Positions 34,609-46,579 are shown, counted from the first letter of the stretch. The stretch is 64,000 nt of DNA from Reticulitermes speratus (GCA_021186555.1 JAJKFL010000012.1:23385711-23449710), one strand, 5' to 3'. The notes: generated from the letters alone by a model not told the origin. A program made the numbers and translations.

Positions 34609-34884
34609 ATGTACACAATGCGTGACTGCAGGCTTCCGCCGCGATGTGGATGAGATCTGCGCTCTTCTATATTATGCAGCGTACAGCACGAATTTTGTAC
34701 CGACGTTTAGGGACAACCCATCGGGTCCCATCATCAAGGGTCAAGAAGTCTCAGAAGAAACCTTTCTACTTGGACTTTTTGACCCTTGAAAATGGGGCCA
34801 ATGGGTTGTCCCGAAACGTCGGTACAGAATTACCACTCAACACTGCGTAATATCCCAGAAGAGCGCAGACCTCATGTACACAAT
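34609..34884 (+). mobile_element. Palindromic foldback with 11-bp target duplication
   Basis: ATGTACACAAT lies at 34609-34619 and 34874-34884. The 254-bp inside starts with CAGGCTTCCGCCGCGATGTG and ends GAAGAGCGCAGACCTC. The arms carry GACCCTTGA...TGTCCCGAAACGTCGGT (right) and the inverse (left, with TTTAGGGACA). Same family and same length class as 21730-21979. Confidence 0.8.
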
Positions 34885-35094
34885 ATTTACAAAGTTCAGT
34901 TCCTACCTCACAGAAAACACTCCACTTTATAAAGACCAACCGGTTAATACTGTTTGGAGATACAACTGCTTGAACGGACCCTGTGGCCCGGCGTTAAGAA
35001 ATGAGTCAGATCATTGGGCCTACGGCTGCCAGCAACCAAAGCAGCCTCAAACGTCTGTAAAGTGCTCGCCAGTTTTGTACGATTTTAACCAAAC

Positions 35095-35245
35095 GTGAAT
35101 TTTATCGACAGACTTTCGAAAAACTCCCAAATACAAAATTTCACAAAACTCCGTCCAGCGTGAGCAGCGTTGTTCCGTGCGGACAGACAGACAGATATGA
35201 CGAAGCTAACAGTCGCCTTTCGCAACTTTGGGAACGCGCTAAAAA
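35095..35245 (+). repeat. Interspersed repeat (CGTCCAG type)
   Basis: Contains CAAATACAAAATTTCACAAA, ACTCCGTCCAG, GTTCCGTGCGGACAGACAGA and GACGAAGCTAACAGTCG, matching the copy at 27840. Confidence 0.6.
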
Positions 35246-37244
35246 TGAACGAGAAGTCGGATCACACCAAAAACTACCGCAAGACGCGTTGTGAGTACGG
35301 GGTGCACCTCATGTTCTCTATTAGGTCCGCGGTAGGGAACTGAGAAAAGATACATTTATATGCCACAACCGGGCGCGGTTGAACTTGTGTACCGTGCACG
35401 TGGCAACGCCTTCTGCCACATCCAGTGAGCTGGCCGGCGGATGGCACGGCTATCACAGCCGACGCTGCCCTTCAGATACCCGGACACGTATGTCAGCAGC
35501 CTGGAATACTGGCTAGGGGGCTGGAGGTTCGCTATCAACGTCTGGAAGAACAACGCAGTGCACACATCTGTGGAGAAGCTACAGACAAATGTGTACCTTG
35601 CGGCGGCGACTCGCGATTGGAAGGCATCCGAAACTGGGCATGCCGGGCCAGAAGTGGCCGGTCCATCAGAAACGACATTCTGCTATATAAGCAGGTCATT
35701 CGTTCTGACAATATGCGTGCCCTATGTGGCGATCTGCTGCAGAGGGTACAAGCCAAGTGTTTTCGCACTGCGACTAAGAAACTTTAATGACAAGTGAATT
35801 GGCCAGAATAGGGAGGTTCCGTTTTTCGCCGCACATCAGAGCACTAACCGAGTGTTCCGACTCAAATCTGACTGGCGTTGCCGAGGGCTGACCGAAGTCG
35901 CCGGAGGCCGTAGGCGAAAGCGACTGGAAATCAGCATGCCAGTATGGCACGTCGGTAAACAGGCGGCAACTTGACATAACGAACTGTGGCTGCCCTGACT
36001 GATGGTTTTCGTGATTTTCCACAACGGCAAGGTGAATATTTAGGGTATAATTAGAAGATGGCGCATGACCTGCATCCCACAAACGCCGAGATCTTCAGAC
36101 GTGACATCCCCGCAGGTCACGAAGACAGGCGTCCAAGTACCCATGATTACACAGATTTGTTTCGTTGAACTGTGTAAACCGAACGTGCCTCAAAGTGGTG
36201 ACGTATATTTCGATAACACCCTGTATATAACGTCCACATTAACGGCACACAGCACAACTCTTCAGGAACTGTATTGGCTTATCATGCCACGGAAGTGGCT
36301 CAGCGCAGTTGTCTGACAAGCACGCCTTCTTCAATAGGGTGTGAAGAAGAAAAATCAGAGCAACAGCGAAGCAACAAGTGTCGATTCTTTTCAGTTGTTT
36401 GTGCGACGGAAGAGGGCTTTGTGTCTCGCGGTCGTGGCTTTCAACGCAGCGGGTCTTGATGTGTTGTGAGCAGAATGGTTTGGGGCAACCGCCACAACGC
36501 CAAGCGATTGCCGACACTTAAGGCAACGAGTTGTATGAAACGGAAATGAAAGTTCATTCCTGCGTCACACTCTAAATAAAATGCAGGCGACAATATGCAG
36601 CCAATGCTACGGACAATTAAAGGTTCAACGTCGCCATTACCAAAGCCAACCTGTGGCCACATTCCCGACCATTTCTATCCACCTTCTCTATTTCTCTAAG
36701 ATTAAACTCACCAATTAACTATCTCTCTGGCAGCAAAACCCGAAGGTTCACACCGCTAATACCAAAGCGCGGCACTGGACACAATCCTGAGCCAGTTGCA
36801 TCCACTTCCCATGTAGACCCCGAGACGGACTTTTGCTCACCCCGACAGCGCGCATAGCAACCTATATCAACATTTATACAGGTGTTGAAAATAAATGCAG
36901 AAGTTTATACAAAACTGGAACATCGCTAGGGTATTGGTAATCAGATTCTGAATGCTGAACGCCCCTTTCAACTGACACTTCTCAGAATCACACAAACTTA
37001 AAACAGCCACATCGCAGACCATTCAATAAGGACGACAAAGCACGTGTTAACAGACTGGCGCCTGTGCTAGACACTTATCAGCAGATACACGTGACATAAG
37101 TGACCACTAATGGACGAGGCTGAGAGCTACAGATCGTATCTGAAATTCTTTTGGTATTTTCAAATCGACAGATCGCGTTTGTGCGTTTTACAGGCGTCTG
37201 CATTCCTCGACAGTGAAGACGGAGGGTAAAAGTAGCAGATATTC
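35246..37244. other. Unassigned; long overlapping frames at 35425-36082
   Basis: Two plus frames (120 and 118 codons, 35425-35797) and a minus frame (35774-36082, with NHENHQSGQPQF) are open. The minus one resembles peptides from dispersed arthropod repeats. I recognise no domain in the plus frames, and there is no splice or start support, so no gene is called. The rest is blank. Confidence 0.35.
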
Positions 37245-37734
37245 TTACCTACACATCGCCGAAGGGACAAAGCGATCGCATCCACAGACTAGAATCATCT
37301 TGCTCGTAGTTTCGTCCAGCTCCTTAGAGCACAGTGGCAACCAACTGCGTACACGTACTTCAGCACTATCTCGTAGCTCGAAGCTGCCTCGAATTGCCGA
37401 AAAGCTCGGAGGAGTACACGGATTACTACAATTTATGCACCAGTTTTCGATATCTGCTGTCTCGCCTTTATCCAACCTTATTATAGCTTCAAGCTTGGTT
37501 TCAAATGAAAAATGTATTCTTTTGCTTTTAGCATTCATTGTAAGGGTACCTCAGATACTTAAATCCCACAACAGTACACAAGCACCCACAACAAAATGGC
37601 TGGAAGCACAGCAATGTCCGAGAAACGTGCGAACACAGATACGCACTACAACTGAATTGTGTACCACACAATGACCTTGACTATAGGACATCGGTTCGGA
37701 CGAAATGAAACCTCGAACACTCGGGACTACACTG
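37245..37734 (-). pseudogene. pogo/Tigger transposase, N-terminal remnant with 5' TIR
   Basis: Minus orientation. The element end CAGTGTAGTCCCGAGTGTTC starts at 37734 beside TATA. An ATG at 37538 opens a 97-codon frame: SKRIHFSFETKLEAIIRLDK is a psq-type helix-turn-helix start. IENWCINCSN and RSWLPLCSKELDE resemble the following CENP-B-type DNA-binding domain, with the linking segment deleted. The DDE catalytic domain and the far TIR were not found. The family call is from the peptide blocks and the TIR/TA end. Confidence 0.6.
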
Positions 37735-37914
37735 TATATACAACTGAACTCGGTTTAAACTCGGTTGTTACACCGTACAACGTATACATCTGGGGACAAC
37801 AATTTCATACGCACGTGTTTCTACTGGGTTACGACACTGCCCGTCATTATTTCAACAGTAGTATTGAGATTCAGCATCTCCCCGCCTTGAGAGACAGACC
37901 CTATACCTCAGCAC

Positions 37915-38456
37915 TAATACGTATTTCTCGAATTAATCCGCACCGAATCTAATCGCACCCAGTTTTGCGATTCTAACGAAAGTAGTTCGCGATCTAATCG
38001 CACTTTCTTTAAAACCTGCCCACGGCGACTGATGATATATTGATGTTACCAAGCGTACTTTGCGCCGACTTATTTCTTGCCTTTAATCGAGTAAGTGTAC
38101 TTACGACAAGCCTGTGTGACGTTGCGTCCGCTTGCCGTTAAACTTTGCCTACGTTGAAACTTAATATTATTTTACTGAGAGATAAATGTGGAATTTCTCC
38201 ATTTAGAAATGGCGCGCTTAGCAACACTTAGAAATTCAGCAGCATCCTACGCCAATAACAAATGCATTTCATATCTTGTGAATTTGAATTATCTCTTTGT
38301 GTAAATAATATAAAAATTATTGATGTATTTTCTTTATTTTTTTTATGTCAGGCAGCAACATTTCAAACACTTAACCGCGAATATCCGCACGCGATTATCC
38401 GCACTGATTTTAGCCCCTAAAACTGAAAGGTGCGATTAGATTCGAGAATATACGGT
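37915..38456. mobile_element. MITE, about 540 bp, family unknown
   Basis: Left end TACGTATTTCTCGAATTAAT plus CCGCACC, and right end (inverted) ACCGTATATTCTCGAATCTA plus ATCGCACC, form a diverged TIR of about 30 bp. Internal TCTAATCGCAC and GATTATCCGCAC copies extend it. The centre is AT-rich with no frame. Target duplication not resolved. Confidence 0.6.
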
Positions 38457-38477
38457 AATTCGTAGAAAAGACAACAT

Positions 38478-38707
38478 AACGTTAATTCATGATTGCAGCT
38501 TCCCCCCCCCCCCCCCCCCCCCCCCGGTGTTGTAAATGAGATCTTCGCTCTTCTGGGATGTTACGAAGCGTACATTTGTAGTTAGTTACCAACGCTTTTT
38601 GGACTGCTTGACCCTTGAAGATGGGACCGAGGTGTGCCGAAAAGTCGGTAACCACCAATCTACGCCGCATAACATCCCAGAAGAACGAAGATCCCAACGG
38701 TAATTCA
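38478..38707 (+). mobile_element. Palindromic foldback with 12-bp target duplication and C-run
   Basis: AACGTTAATTCA (38478-38489) and AACGGTAATTCA (38696-38707) flank about 206 bp. The plus arm has ACCCTTGAAGATGGGACCGA, then TGCCGAAAAGTCGGT; outer blocks read CTTCTGGGATGTTACG and its inverse. A C-run (about 38502-38525) sits where sister copies have CTTCCGCCGCGATG. Confidence 0.75.
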
Positions 38708-39274
38708 CTCTGTGCGTAAAACTGCCCTCTACGTTTGTACTCTGCAGTAAACAGGTGACTGGCAGCGTGATAACATGGCCACAGTGACGAACAAAAGTTT
38801 GGAGCCTCCAAGGAAAATTTAAGGTGATTGGACAAAAAGCAAGCTGACGTGTGTCGGGAATTTCGTCTCGTAAATTATACGAACCAAGCGACTTGAAAAA
38901 AAAACAGAACCAAAATTATTAGTGCGTTTGAACAGAACTGATCGAGAATAAAGCGACTTCGAAAGCCTGAATGAAGTGACGTCAATGAGGCGCTGCGTAA
39001 GTGGATTTAGCAACGCAGAAGTGACAATGTGGCAGTGAGCGGTCCTCTTATCATGACAACTTCTGTTATTTCTAACTTAACTGTAAGTTATGTATTTTTG
39101 GGCGTAAGCCTGCATGGAATTTACAATTACATAAGAGTAAATTTTATTCTTTCTAAATTTTAATTCTAATTTAATTTTAAAATAGATCATAGCGTAAACA
39201 TTTAAGTGATGCCCACAGGCCTGTTTTGCTTGCAATATTTTTCCACACGCCTCGCTTACAGCGACACTCGTTTA
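38708..39274. other. No recognised feature
   Basis: Unassigned AT-rich sequence. Confidence 0.4.
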
Positions 39275-39565
39275 TAAAAAAGTAAAGGTAAAGGTCTCCC
39301 TAGAACAGGCTATGAAGGCCCAGAGGGGGAGTAGAGGTATAACTCTACTCTTTCTTTAACCCTGGCACTAGATGGGGGTGGGTGGTCAACTCCACGCCCC
39401 GGCCGCTTTACCCTCCTGGAAAGAGACCTGGTACCAATTGTATAGGAGGCTGGGTGGGCCCCAGGGCAGGTCTGGAAGGCTGCGGAAAATCTCTCCCCCA
39501 CCGGGATTCGACCCCGGACCGTCCAGCCCGTAGCGAGTCGCTATACCGACTGAGCTATCGTTTGT
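39275..39565 (-). mobile_element. tRNA-derived SINE, family B, full-length
   Basis: On minus, the head GATAGCTCAGTCGGTATAGC looks like a tRNA A-box region and GGGGTCGAATCCC is the B-box. The body has CCTTCCAGACCTGCCCTGGG, GCGGCCGGGGCGTGGAGTTG, AGGGTTAAAGAAAGAGTAGA and TTATACCTCTACTCCCCCTC, ending in ACCTTTACCTTTAC. Related pieces: 27965, 41155, 46085, 52997, 56905 and 58615. It is not a tRNA gene: there is no 3' acceptor half or tRNA-length fold after the B-box. Confidence 0.85.
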
Positions 39566-39624
39566 AACGACACAAATTATTCGCTCACTTTCATGACGCT
39601 ATAAGCGAGTTCTGCTGTAGTTTA

Positions 39625-40372
39625 ACATTCACAACAGCTCACACAGAAGTGTAGTCCACGTGTCACGTAAGTTCATACAATAACAGCTCACACAGAAGTG
39701 TAGTCCACGTGTCACGTAAGTTCATACAATAACAGCTCACACAGAAGTGTAGTCTACGTGTCACGTAAGTTCATACAATAACAGCTCACACAGAAGTGTA
39801 GTCTACGTGTCACGTAAGTTCATACAATAACAGCTCACACAGAAGTGTAGTCCACGTGTCACGTAAGTTCAACAATAACAGCTCACACAGAAGTGTAGTC
39901 CACGTGTCACGTAAGTTCATACAATAACAGCTCACACAGAAGTGTAGTCCACGTGTCACGTAAGTTCATACAATAACAGCTCACACAGAAGTGTAGTCTA
40001 CGTGTCACGTAAGTTCATACAATAACAGCTCACACAGAAGTGTAGTCTACGTGTCACGTAAGTTCATACAATAACAGCTCACACAGAAGTGTAGTCCACG
40101 TGTCACGTAAGTTCATACAATAACAGCTCACACAGAAGTGTAGTCCACGTGTCACGTAAGTTCATACAATAACAGCTCACACAGAAGTGTAGTCCACGTG
40201 TCACGTAAGTTCATACAATAACAGCTCACACAGAAGTGTAGTCCACGTGTCACGTAAGTTCATACAATAACAGCTCACACAGAAGTGTAGTCCACGTGTC
40301 ACGTAGTTCATACAATAACAGCTCACACAGAAGTGTAGTCTACGTGTCACGTAAGTTCATACAATAACAGCG
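39625..40372. repeat. 49-bp minisatellite, about 15 copies
   Basis: The unit includes AACAGCTCACACAGAAGTGT followed by AGTCCACGTGTCACGTAAGT. The E-box-like CACGTG is kept in the CCACGTG copies but changed to CTACGTG in the others. Confidence 0.95.
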
Positions 40373-40769
40373 ACTCTTTCCCTAGTCGGCACGGCACCAG
40401 CCAGTCGGTCTTCGCAGTGCATTAGCGGCCAGCAGCTGAGGTCTGGCCGGTACGACACGGTAGCTAAGTCACTACCGCGATCAGGTGATGCTGAACGCAC
40501 TCGCCAGAAAGTCATTGCTCAATGACTATTTGAAACATGACGGTATTAGCAACACACTTACTTACACGCAAGAGTGACACAGGCAGTGCAGTGACATACG
40601 ACAGACCTCAGGCAGACATAACCCGCTGTCCTGTCACAACTACAGAGTTGCTAGAAAATTAGTCAAATGTTGCGTTTGACTGCAATTGTCTGCCAACTGT
40701 ACAAATAACCCCCCACCCCAAACAAAGCGCAAACGCTGACGTATTTCTCGCCTTGAACTGCAGTAAGCA
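40373..40769. other. No recognised feature
   Basis: Unassigned sequence. Confidence 0.4.
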
Positions 40770-41060
40770 CATAATACTACCATCATATGCGATGGGCGGG
40801 GCATGTAGAATTTTGGGAAAGACCGGTGATTCGTACAAAAATTGTGGTAGGAAAATATGCATGGGAGAGACCTCTAGCGAGACCTGGACGTACATGTGAG
40901 GACAACTTTAAGCAAGGAAGTGAAGTGGATTCATCTGGCTCAGGATAGGCACATGCGGCAGAATCTTGTGAATGCGGTAATGAACCTTTGGGTTTTATGA
41001 AACGCAGTGAATTTTTGGACTAGCTAAGCGAGTACGAAGTTCTGACAGAAGGCTCTCTTA
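40770..41060 (+). pseudogene. RTE-type LINE, C-terminal tail
   Basis: In shifting plus frames: YAMGGACR or RWAGHVEFWE, VVGKYAWERPLARPGRTCED, then GATTCATCTGGCTCAGGATA and GTGAATGCGGTAATGAACCT. This is the same tail as 10375 and 48830. No intact frame. Confidence 0.65.
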
Positions 41061-41154
41061 CACAGCTTTATTTCCCATACTTCAGCCTAGGCACAGCAGA
41101 CCGACATTTCTGTGGTCTGGCGTGGCGCTCACCAATGCTCCTACCCAGTGTGTG

Positions 41155-41225
41155 CTAGGGTCCTTTTCCTCGAGGTAAAGCGGCCGGGGCGAGGAGCTCC
41201 ATTTACTGCTAGGTTCAGAACTAAT
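41155..41225 (+). mobile_element. SINE family B fragment
   Basis: GAGGTAAAGCGGCCGGGGCG matches the central block of the 39275 copy. Confidence 0.5.
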
Positions 41226-41239
41226 CTCTCTCGAGCACA

Positions 41240-41390
41240 GGGACGGACGATGCGGTCAGTTAAGCACATGTAACACTGTGTCCTGACAAGTGATGACAGC
41301 GGTCAGTCAAGCACAGGTAACACTGTATCCTGACAAGTGATGACAGCGGTCAGTCAAGCACAGGTAACACTGTGTCCTGACAAGTAATGA
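41240..41390. repeat. 47-bp tandem repeat, 3 copies
   Basis: GCGGTCAGTCAAGCACAGGT followed by AACACTGTATCCTGACAAGT repeats three times with small changes. Confidence 0.9.
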
Positions 41391-41565
41391 AAGTTACACA
41401 AAAAAGAAGACAACCTCGCTTCAAACAGTGTGAGATGGGCTTGCCACGCAGCAAGCATGTGACAACAGCAATGACAAGAACATTTTAGTCGTAATGCCTG
41501 CAAGGACGAGGCACACATCAGTTACACACGTTTTAACATTCAGTAAATCAAGAGAGATTATCATG

Positions 41566-41745
41566 AGGATTCACATCTTCTGGGACATGACGCCGTGTCA
41601 AATGGTACACACTGACCGATGTTTCAGGTGAGCTTGCTGCCTTCATCTCCAAGGTCTAGGCCTGTACATGGAAATAAATTTCCCCGAAACGTCGGCAATT
41701 TTCCAACAGAGACGGCGTCATGTCCGAGAAGACTTGAGTCACCAG
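41566..41745. mobile_element. Palindromic foldback, diverged
   Basis: CTTCTGGGACATGACGCCGT (left) and ACGGCGTCATGTCCGAGAAG (right) are inverted arms. Inside are GACCGATGTTTCAGG and its diverged partner CCCCGAAACGTCGGC. The CTGAAGA-type box is lost. Target duplication not resolved. Confidence 0.65.
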
Positions 41746-42341
41746 CAGTGCTGTGGAAAGCTCAAACCTCGCACGAACAGTGCGTCAGCAGTCACTGCAA
41801 GAACTTCCCATACAGCGCGGAGGGACTATTTCTATGCGAGGCTGCATATTCCCACTGAGCAGGTTCACAACGTCCGTTTTCGTCATACTCTCGATCCATC
41901 ACCACACACCGACGGGTGTTAAAAACAAAACACAAATGAGAAACAACAAGCAAACGCCACGAGGCAGCAGCACTGACTGACAGAACAATGGACTGTCGCT
42001 GGTAACTCTCCTGGACAGATGAAGACGCATGTTTGAGTCACTTGGCTGACGACAGTCGGTAACAGGGCTGCCACTTCGCACATCAAACCCACAGCCTCAG
42101 GATCCATCGCACACGCCACACTACACCACGTCTACGTCACATTCCCGACACGGGCAGCAAATTTTCTCTTCGCCCCTGGTACCCACTCACCTCCATCTCG
42201 TGCCGGCCGACATTAAGATTACCAGGACACAAACCTCCACTTTCTCACACGCCTTCAGTGCATGGCACTTAATTAAGCAAAGATACTTTACGTTTGCTAA
42301 GCATGCACTCATGATGTCAGCTACTGGTGGAACTGTATTTG
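41746..42341. other. No recognised feature
   Basis: Unassigned sequence. Overlapping frames have no domain. Confidence 0.4.
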
Positions 42342-42408
42342 GGTCTCCTTGTCCTCAACCTTCGGGGTTACCGGATTCGAATCCAGGGGGGGGGGGGGGG
42401 GGGGGGGC
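42342..42408 (+). repeat. B-box-like SINE remnant followed by a G-run
   Basis: GGATTCGAATCCA has the form of a pol III B-box, with a tRNA-like left context, and is followed by about 23 G. Probably a SINE scrap whose tail became a homopolymer. Confidence 0.45.
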
Positions 42409-43846
42409 AGATTACTTGGGTGTATTCGTCGTTTTCTTCAGTCCTTCCAGGCGAATGCCGGTATAATACGTTAAAACGAAACAGACAACAACCGGTCCCT
42501 TCCACATCCCTTCCAAAGATTCAGTTTTCACCACAAAATTCGACGCCACTCATACAGGTGCAGGCCGATTTGCTGACAGATAAGTAACCAAACAAATAAT
42601 ATAAGAGTACAACGTGAGTGGAACTTGCAGAACCAAAGTGCTGCACATAAGGAACCTACTTGAACAAGTCTCAACTCATGAGCAGAGACGCCTCTGTGTT
42701 CCGAAACATTTAAAGAAGTCTCAGAAACATGACGTCATGAAACCCACCAAGTGCTCCATGTCACGGACAGACAAAGCAGTCCGAGTCCTCGCACGGGCAC
42801 AAGACTGAACGAACACTTGCACGGCACAAAACGATGGAGGCTAACACGGCGGTAGTACAAGCTGCTAGCTTTTCAAACGAGGAGGCGTGCTAAACCAAGA
42901 ACTAAAGGCGATGTCCTTAGCCTCTCATGTATGCCAGGCTAACAAAGCAGGTGCCTGCCGGTGTGCTGCACTACGGTCTGTTACAGTCATGTGGTGGCAG
43001 GTTTATAACTATTGGACACAGCTGTACAGCTACATGAGAAATAGGTGAAATACGAAGCGAGCACCATGATAATAATGGCGGTTGAAATACACATAAAATG
43101 CAGCCCACAAAAACTGCACTGAACAAACACCTCCACAGACGACACACAAAACGTCGCAACTAGTGGAGCTACGCCGTATACAGGCTTCAGACACGTGGTC
43201 CAAGCGTTCTTGCCAAAGCTTCAATTCTGACTTGACGTTAAAGTTCAATACACACAAACACACACACTCACACAGACCAGCAAACCGGTTCTGCGCTTTG
43301 TGGTCCTACCGTAACTTAAGTGTTCAATCCACAGTCTTATTAAGAATATTAGCGAAACAGCGTGCATTTCTTGAACTTATTCCACGCCGAATGGTCACGA
43401 AGCAGCGTCTGCAACTGGAAACGCAGTTAACCAACGCCTGTAACTCGCCCCACAAACCGGTATGGGCTGGGTGACAGAGCAGCCGATGAAAGTACACTTG
43501 CAGTGTTCTTACAATACGTGCTACAATTCAGACACTGTCACTGCAAGGCAGGCACTGGCTGACATGGTGGCGCTGTTGCTCCGTATACCATCACAGGAGA
43601 AGACTGCCAGCTGAGGAGGCAAAAACGAGCACCCACTGAGCAACTGAAAGATGCACCTTCAGACGCACCGTGCCAGTTTGTCATGCAAACATTAAACAAC
43701 TACCGTAGAAGCCGTTCATCGTAAGACACAAACACAGCAAAAATGCAAGAACTTGCACACTAATTACAAGTCATTTTTGTTGGTCCCAGGGGCAAATTAC
43801 GTGAGCAGATCTCAATATCGCGCACTGTGCGATGTATACCTGCTGC
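42409..43846. other. No recognised feature
   Basis: About 1.4 kb of unassigned sequence, including a short CA-rich run near 43245-43275. Confidence 0.4.
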
Positions 43847-44665
43847 GTTACTTGTAAGGAACTGTGCGATGTATACCTGCTGCGTTACTTGTAAGGAACT
43901 GTGCGATGTATACCTGCTGCGTTACTTGTAAGGAACTGTGCGATGTATACCTGCTGCGTTACTTGTAAGGAACTGTGCGATGTATACCTGCTGCGTTACT
44001 TGTAAGGAACTGTGCGATGTATGCCTGCTGCGTTACTTGTAAGGAACTGTGCGATGTATACCTGCTGCGTTACTTGTAAGGAACTGTGCGATGTATGCCT
44101 GCTGCGTTACTTGTAAGGAACTGTGCGATGTATACCTGCTGCGTTACTTGTAAGGAACTGTGCGATGTATACCTGCTGCGTTACTTGTAAGGAACTGTGC
44201 GATGTATACCTGCTGCGTTACTTGTAAGGAACTGTGCGATGTATACCTGCTGCGTTACTTGTAAGGAACTGTGCGATGTATACCTGCTGCGTTACTTGTA
44301 AGGAACTGTGCGATGTATACCTGCTGCGTTACTTGTAAGGAACTGTGCGATGTATACCTGCTGCGTTACTTGTAAGGAACTGTGCGATGTATACCTGCTG
44401 CGTTACTTGTAAGGAACTGTGCGATGTATACCTGCTGCGTTACTTGTAAGGAACTGTGCGATGTATACCTGCTGCGTTACTTGTAAGGAACTGTGCGATG
44501 TATACCTGCTGCGTTACTTGTAAGGAACTGTGCGATGTATACCTGCTGCGTTACTTGTAAGGAACTGTGCGATGTATACCTGCTGCGTTACTTGTAAGGA
44601 ACTGTGCGATGTATACCTGCTGCGTTACTTGTAAGGAACTGTGCGATGTATACCTGCTGCGTTAC
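43847..44665. repeat. 37-bp minisatellite, about 22 copies
   Basis: AAGGAACTGTGCGATGTATA followed by CCTGCTGCGTTACTTGT. Extremely homogeneous: the only common change is TATA to TATG (two copies). Recent expansion or recent homogenisation is implied. Confidence 0.97.
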
Positions 44666-45540
44666 CATACGTCAGGATGTCAATCAGCATTTCCTACGTA
44701 ATTTTTGTAAGGAACTCACTGAACGTCCACTTGAAAGACCGACGCGATGTGCCAATAGGCAAATGGAAGACTGTAGTAAAATGAACGTGCCGGCATGTGC
44801 ATCGTCACGTCGTTACTGCCAAACTGGTCAACGGAACTGTACGAAATGTTAGACGCTGTGCATGTGAAGTATCAATATCGTTGTGTGCGTATCCACTGCA
44901 GTGACCATTCTAAGTAAACTCTGCACAGACATTTATCAATTCAGGATACAAAACAAACGGCATGCGGTATAAATACAGCTATCTAAAATTTTGAAATGCT
45001 TTTCGATATGAACTGCAAAGGTTCTATGCTGTTCGAAATTAGATCGAAACATTTAAAAAGAAAATGGGGGCAGTGGGTCCTACCACGGTCACATGTGACA
45101 TGTCAACCAAATCTGCTCTCGAAGTGCAACTTGGGTATGACGAGAGAACGAGACGTTACACGAGAGATGAACTGGATGCAATGACAAGGTCAGAGACTGC
45201 TGCAGACCGAGAATATGGCACAAACAAAGAAATACAAACTACATTGTAAATACGTACACAGGTATCAAGATATGGCGTATTTATTTAATTATAAAGCACT
45301 GAATATGTGCGAAAACGAATTACACAACAAAGACCAATTTTAAAATTTATGGCCCTCCAAAGGGCGCTGCAGAAGTAATTCTCCAGTTATACAAAGATCA
45401 TGCGTTTCAGCAGAAACAGAAATAAAACATACGCCTATATATATCAAAATAAAATTACCACGACCGCAAAACATCGTAAAAGATTTGGAAAATGTGAGTC
45501 CCTGTCGCAAACCGGAGTACGTCTGCGAGATTTGAACTTC
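44666..45540. other. No recognised feature
   Basis: Unassigned sequence. Confidence 0.4.
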
Positions 45541-45600
45541 TAGCCGCGATGCAGACGAAGAGTTAAACCTTCTGGGATGTGACGTCGTGTCGACTGGTAA
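45541..45600 (+). mobile_element. Foldback family outer-end fragment
   Basis: CCGCGATGCAGACGAAGAGT and CTTCTGGGATGTGACGTCGT match the outer end of the 21730/34620 family. No second arm. Confidence 0.45.
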
Positions 45601-45721
45601 ATATTTACTGGCACTGCGGAGGAATTCGGCGTCGAGCAAACTAAGAAGTCTGCAGCCCGTCTGCGCACACCACAGACACGTCACAAGAAACTGTCGCTGT
45701 TCGTTATTTTTATAACCTGTA

Positions 45722-45748
45722 TAATAATAATAATAATAATAATAATAA
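45722..45748. repeat. (TAA)n microsatellite
   Basis: About nine TAA units. No attached LINE was identified. Confidence 0.9.
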
Positions 45749-46579
45749 CACGGAACTAAACAAAAGGTAGCGGAAACAGAACGGCACATCCGCACCATGG
45801 CAGCTCCTGACAGCCCTAATCATGCGCATGTCTTTGTCGCACTCGGCAGAAAGTGGGGTGTAGAAGGACAGAAGCTCTGGATTGACATCTGGAGAGAAAA
45901 CGTGGACCTAAGCCAAGAAAAGAAAGCCAATAGAAATCTGGGAGACCGAAGCATCACGGATTTGTCGCTTGCTAGCAACACGCCTGCACTGAAATGCACA
46001 TCAGATACAAGACCCGCGGCTAATGCCACGGCACCTTCTGAACACCGGAGATACAACCAAGGTCGCTCCTCTGCTTAACGAAGCATAGCGCATTAAGACG
46101 TACGGGGAGTGAAGGTATAAATCCACGCATTCTTAACACAGTAAACGGAGGGCAGTGATGATCTTCACGCACCAATTGCTTCCCTGTGCGGACACGCCCC
46201 CCTCGGTAGCCACCGGACAGGAGGCTACATGGGGTCCACAGCTGTGGTGCGAATGGTATCTGCCTCTGTCAAGAATCAATCCCTGGTTCTCCGGTCATAC
46301 AACCCGTAGCGTGGACAACATAACCACTGGCCATAAACACACACACGCTGTACATCAGTATCTGTGAGCATAATTCCAGCCTAGTATTTGAGGGCATGTC
46401 CGGCCGGCCAACACGAACGTGGCCTACACGTGTGCGCACGGACTTTACAACAATTTTACTGTAATCCGTGAAGTACTCGTAGTTTCGAGTGTCACGCGGT
46501 TCAACACAAGGCACTGGATCACGCGTGCGCGCCAAGCGTGTTGACAGCTGACCTTTGTTATCAGGCAGCTTCCAATGAA
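45749..46579. other. Unassigned, with SINE B fragment at 46085-46160
   Basis: Minus-strand 46160-46085 reads TGTTAAGAATGCGTGGATTT and ATACCTTCACTCCCCG, the tail of SINE family B. The frame at 45797-46078 has no recognisable domain. Confidence 0.4.

Noticed and set aside
35425..35797. Possible gene with two overlapping 118-120-codon frames
   Set aside because: No domain, splice signals or codon-level evidence; adjoining minus frame resembles dispersed repeats. Left unassigned.
39499..39565. tRNA gene candidate (minus)
   Set aside because: Good A- and B-box-like segments, but no complete cloverleaf and acceptor half; it continues into a SINE body shared with other copies.
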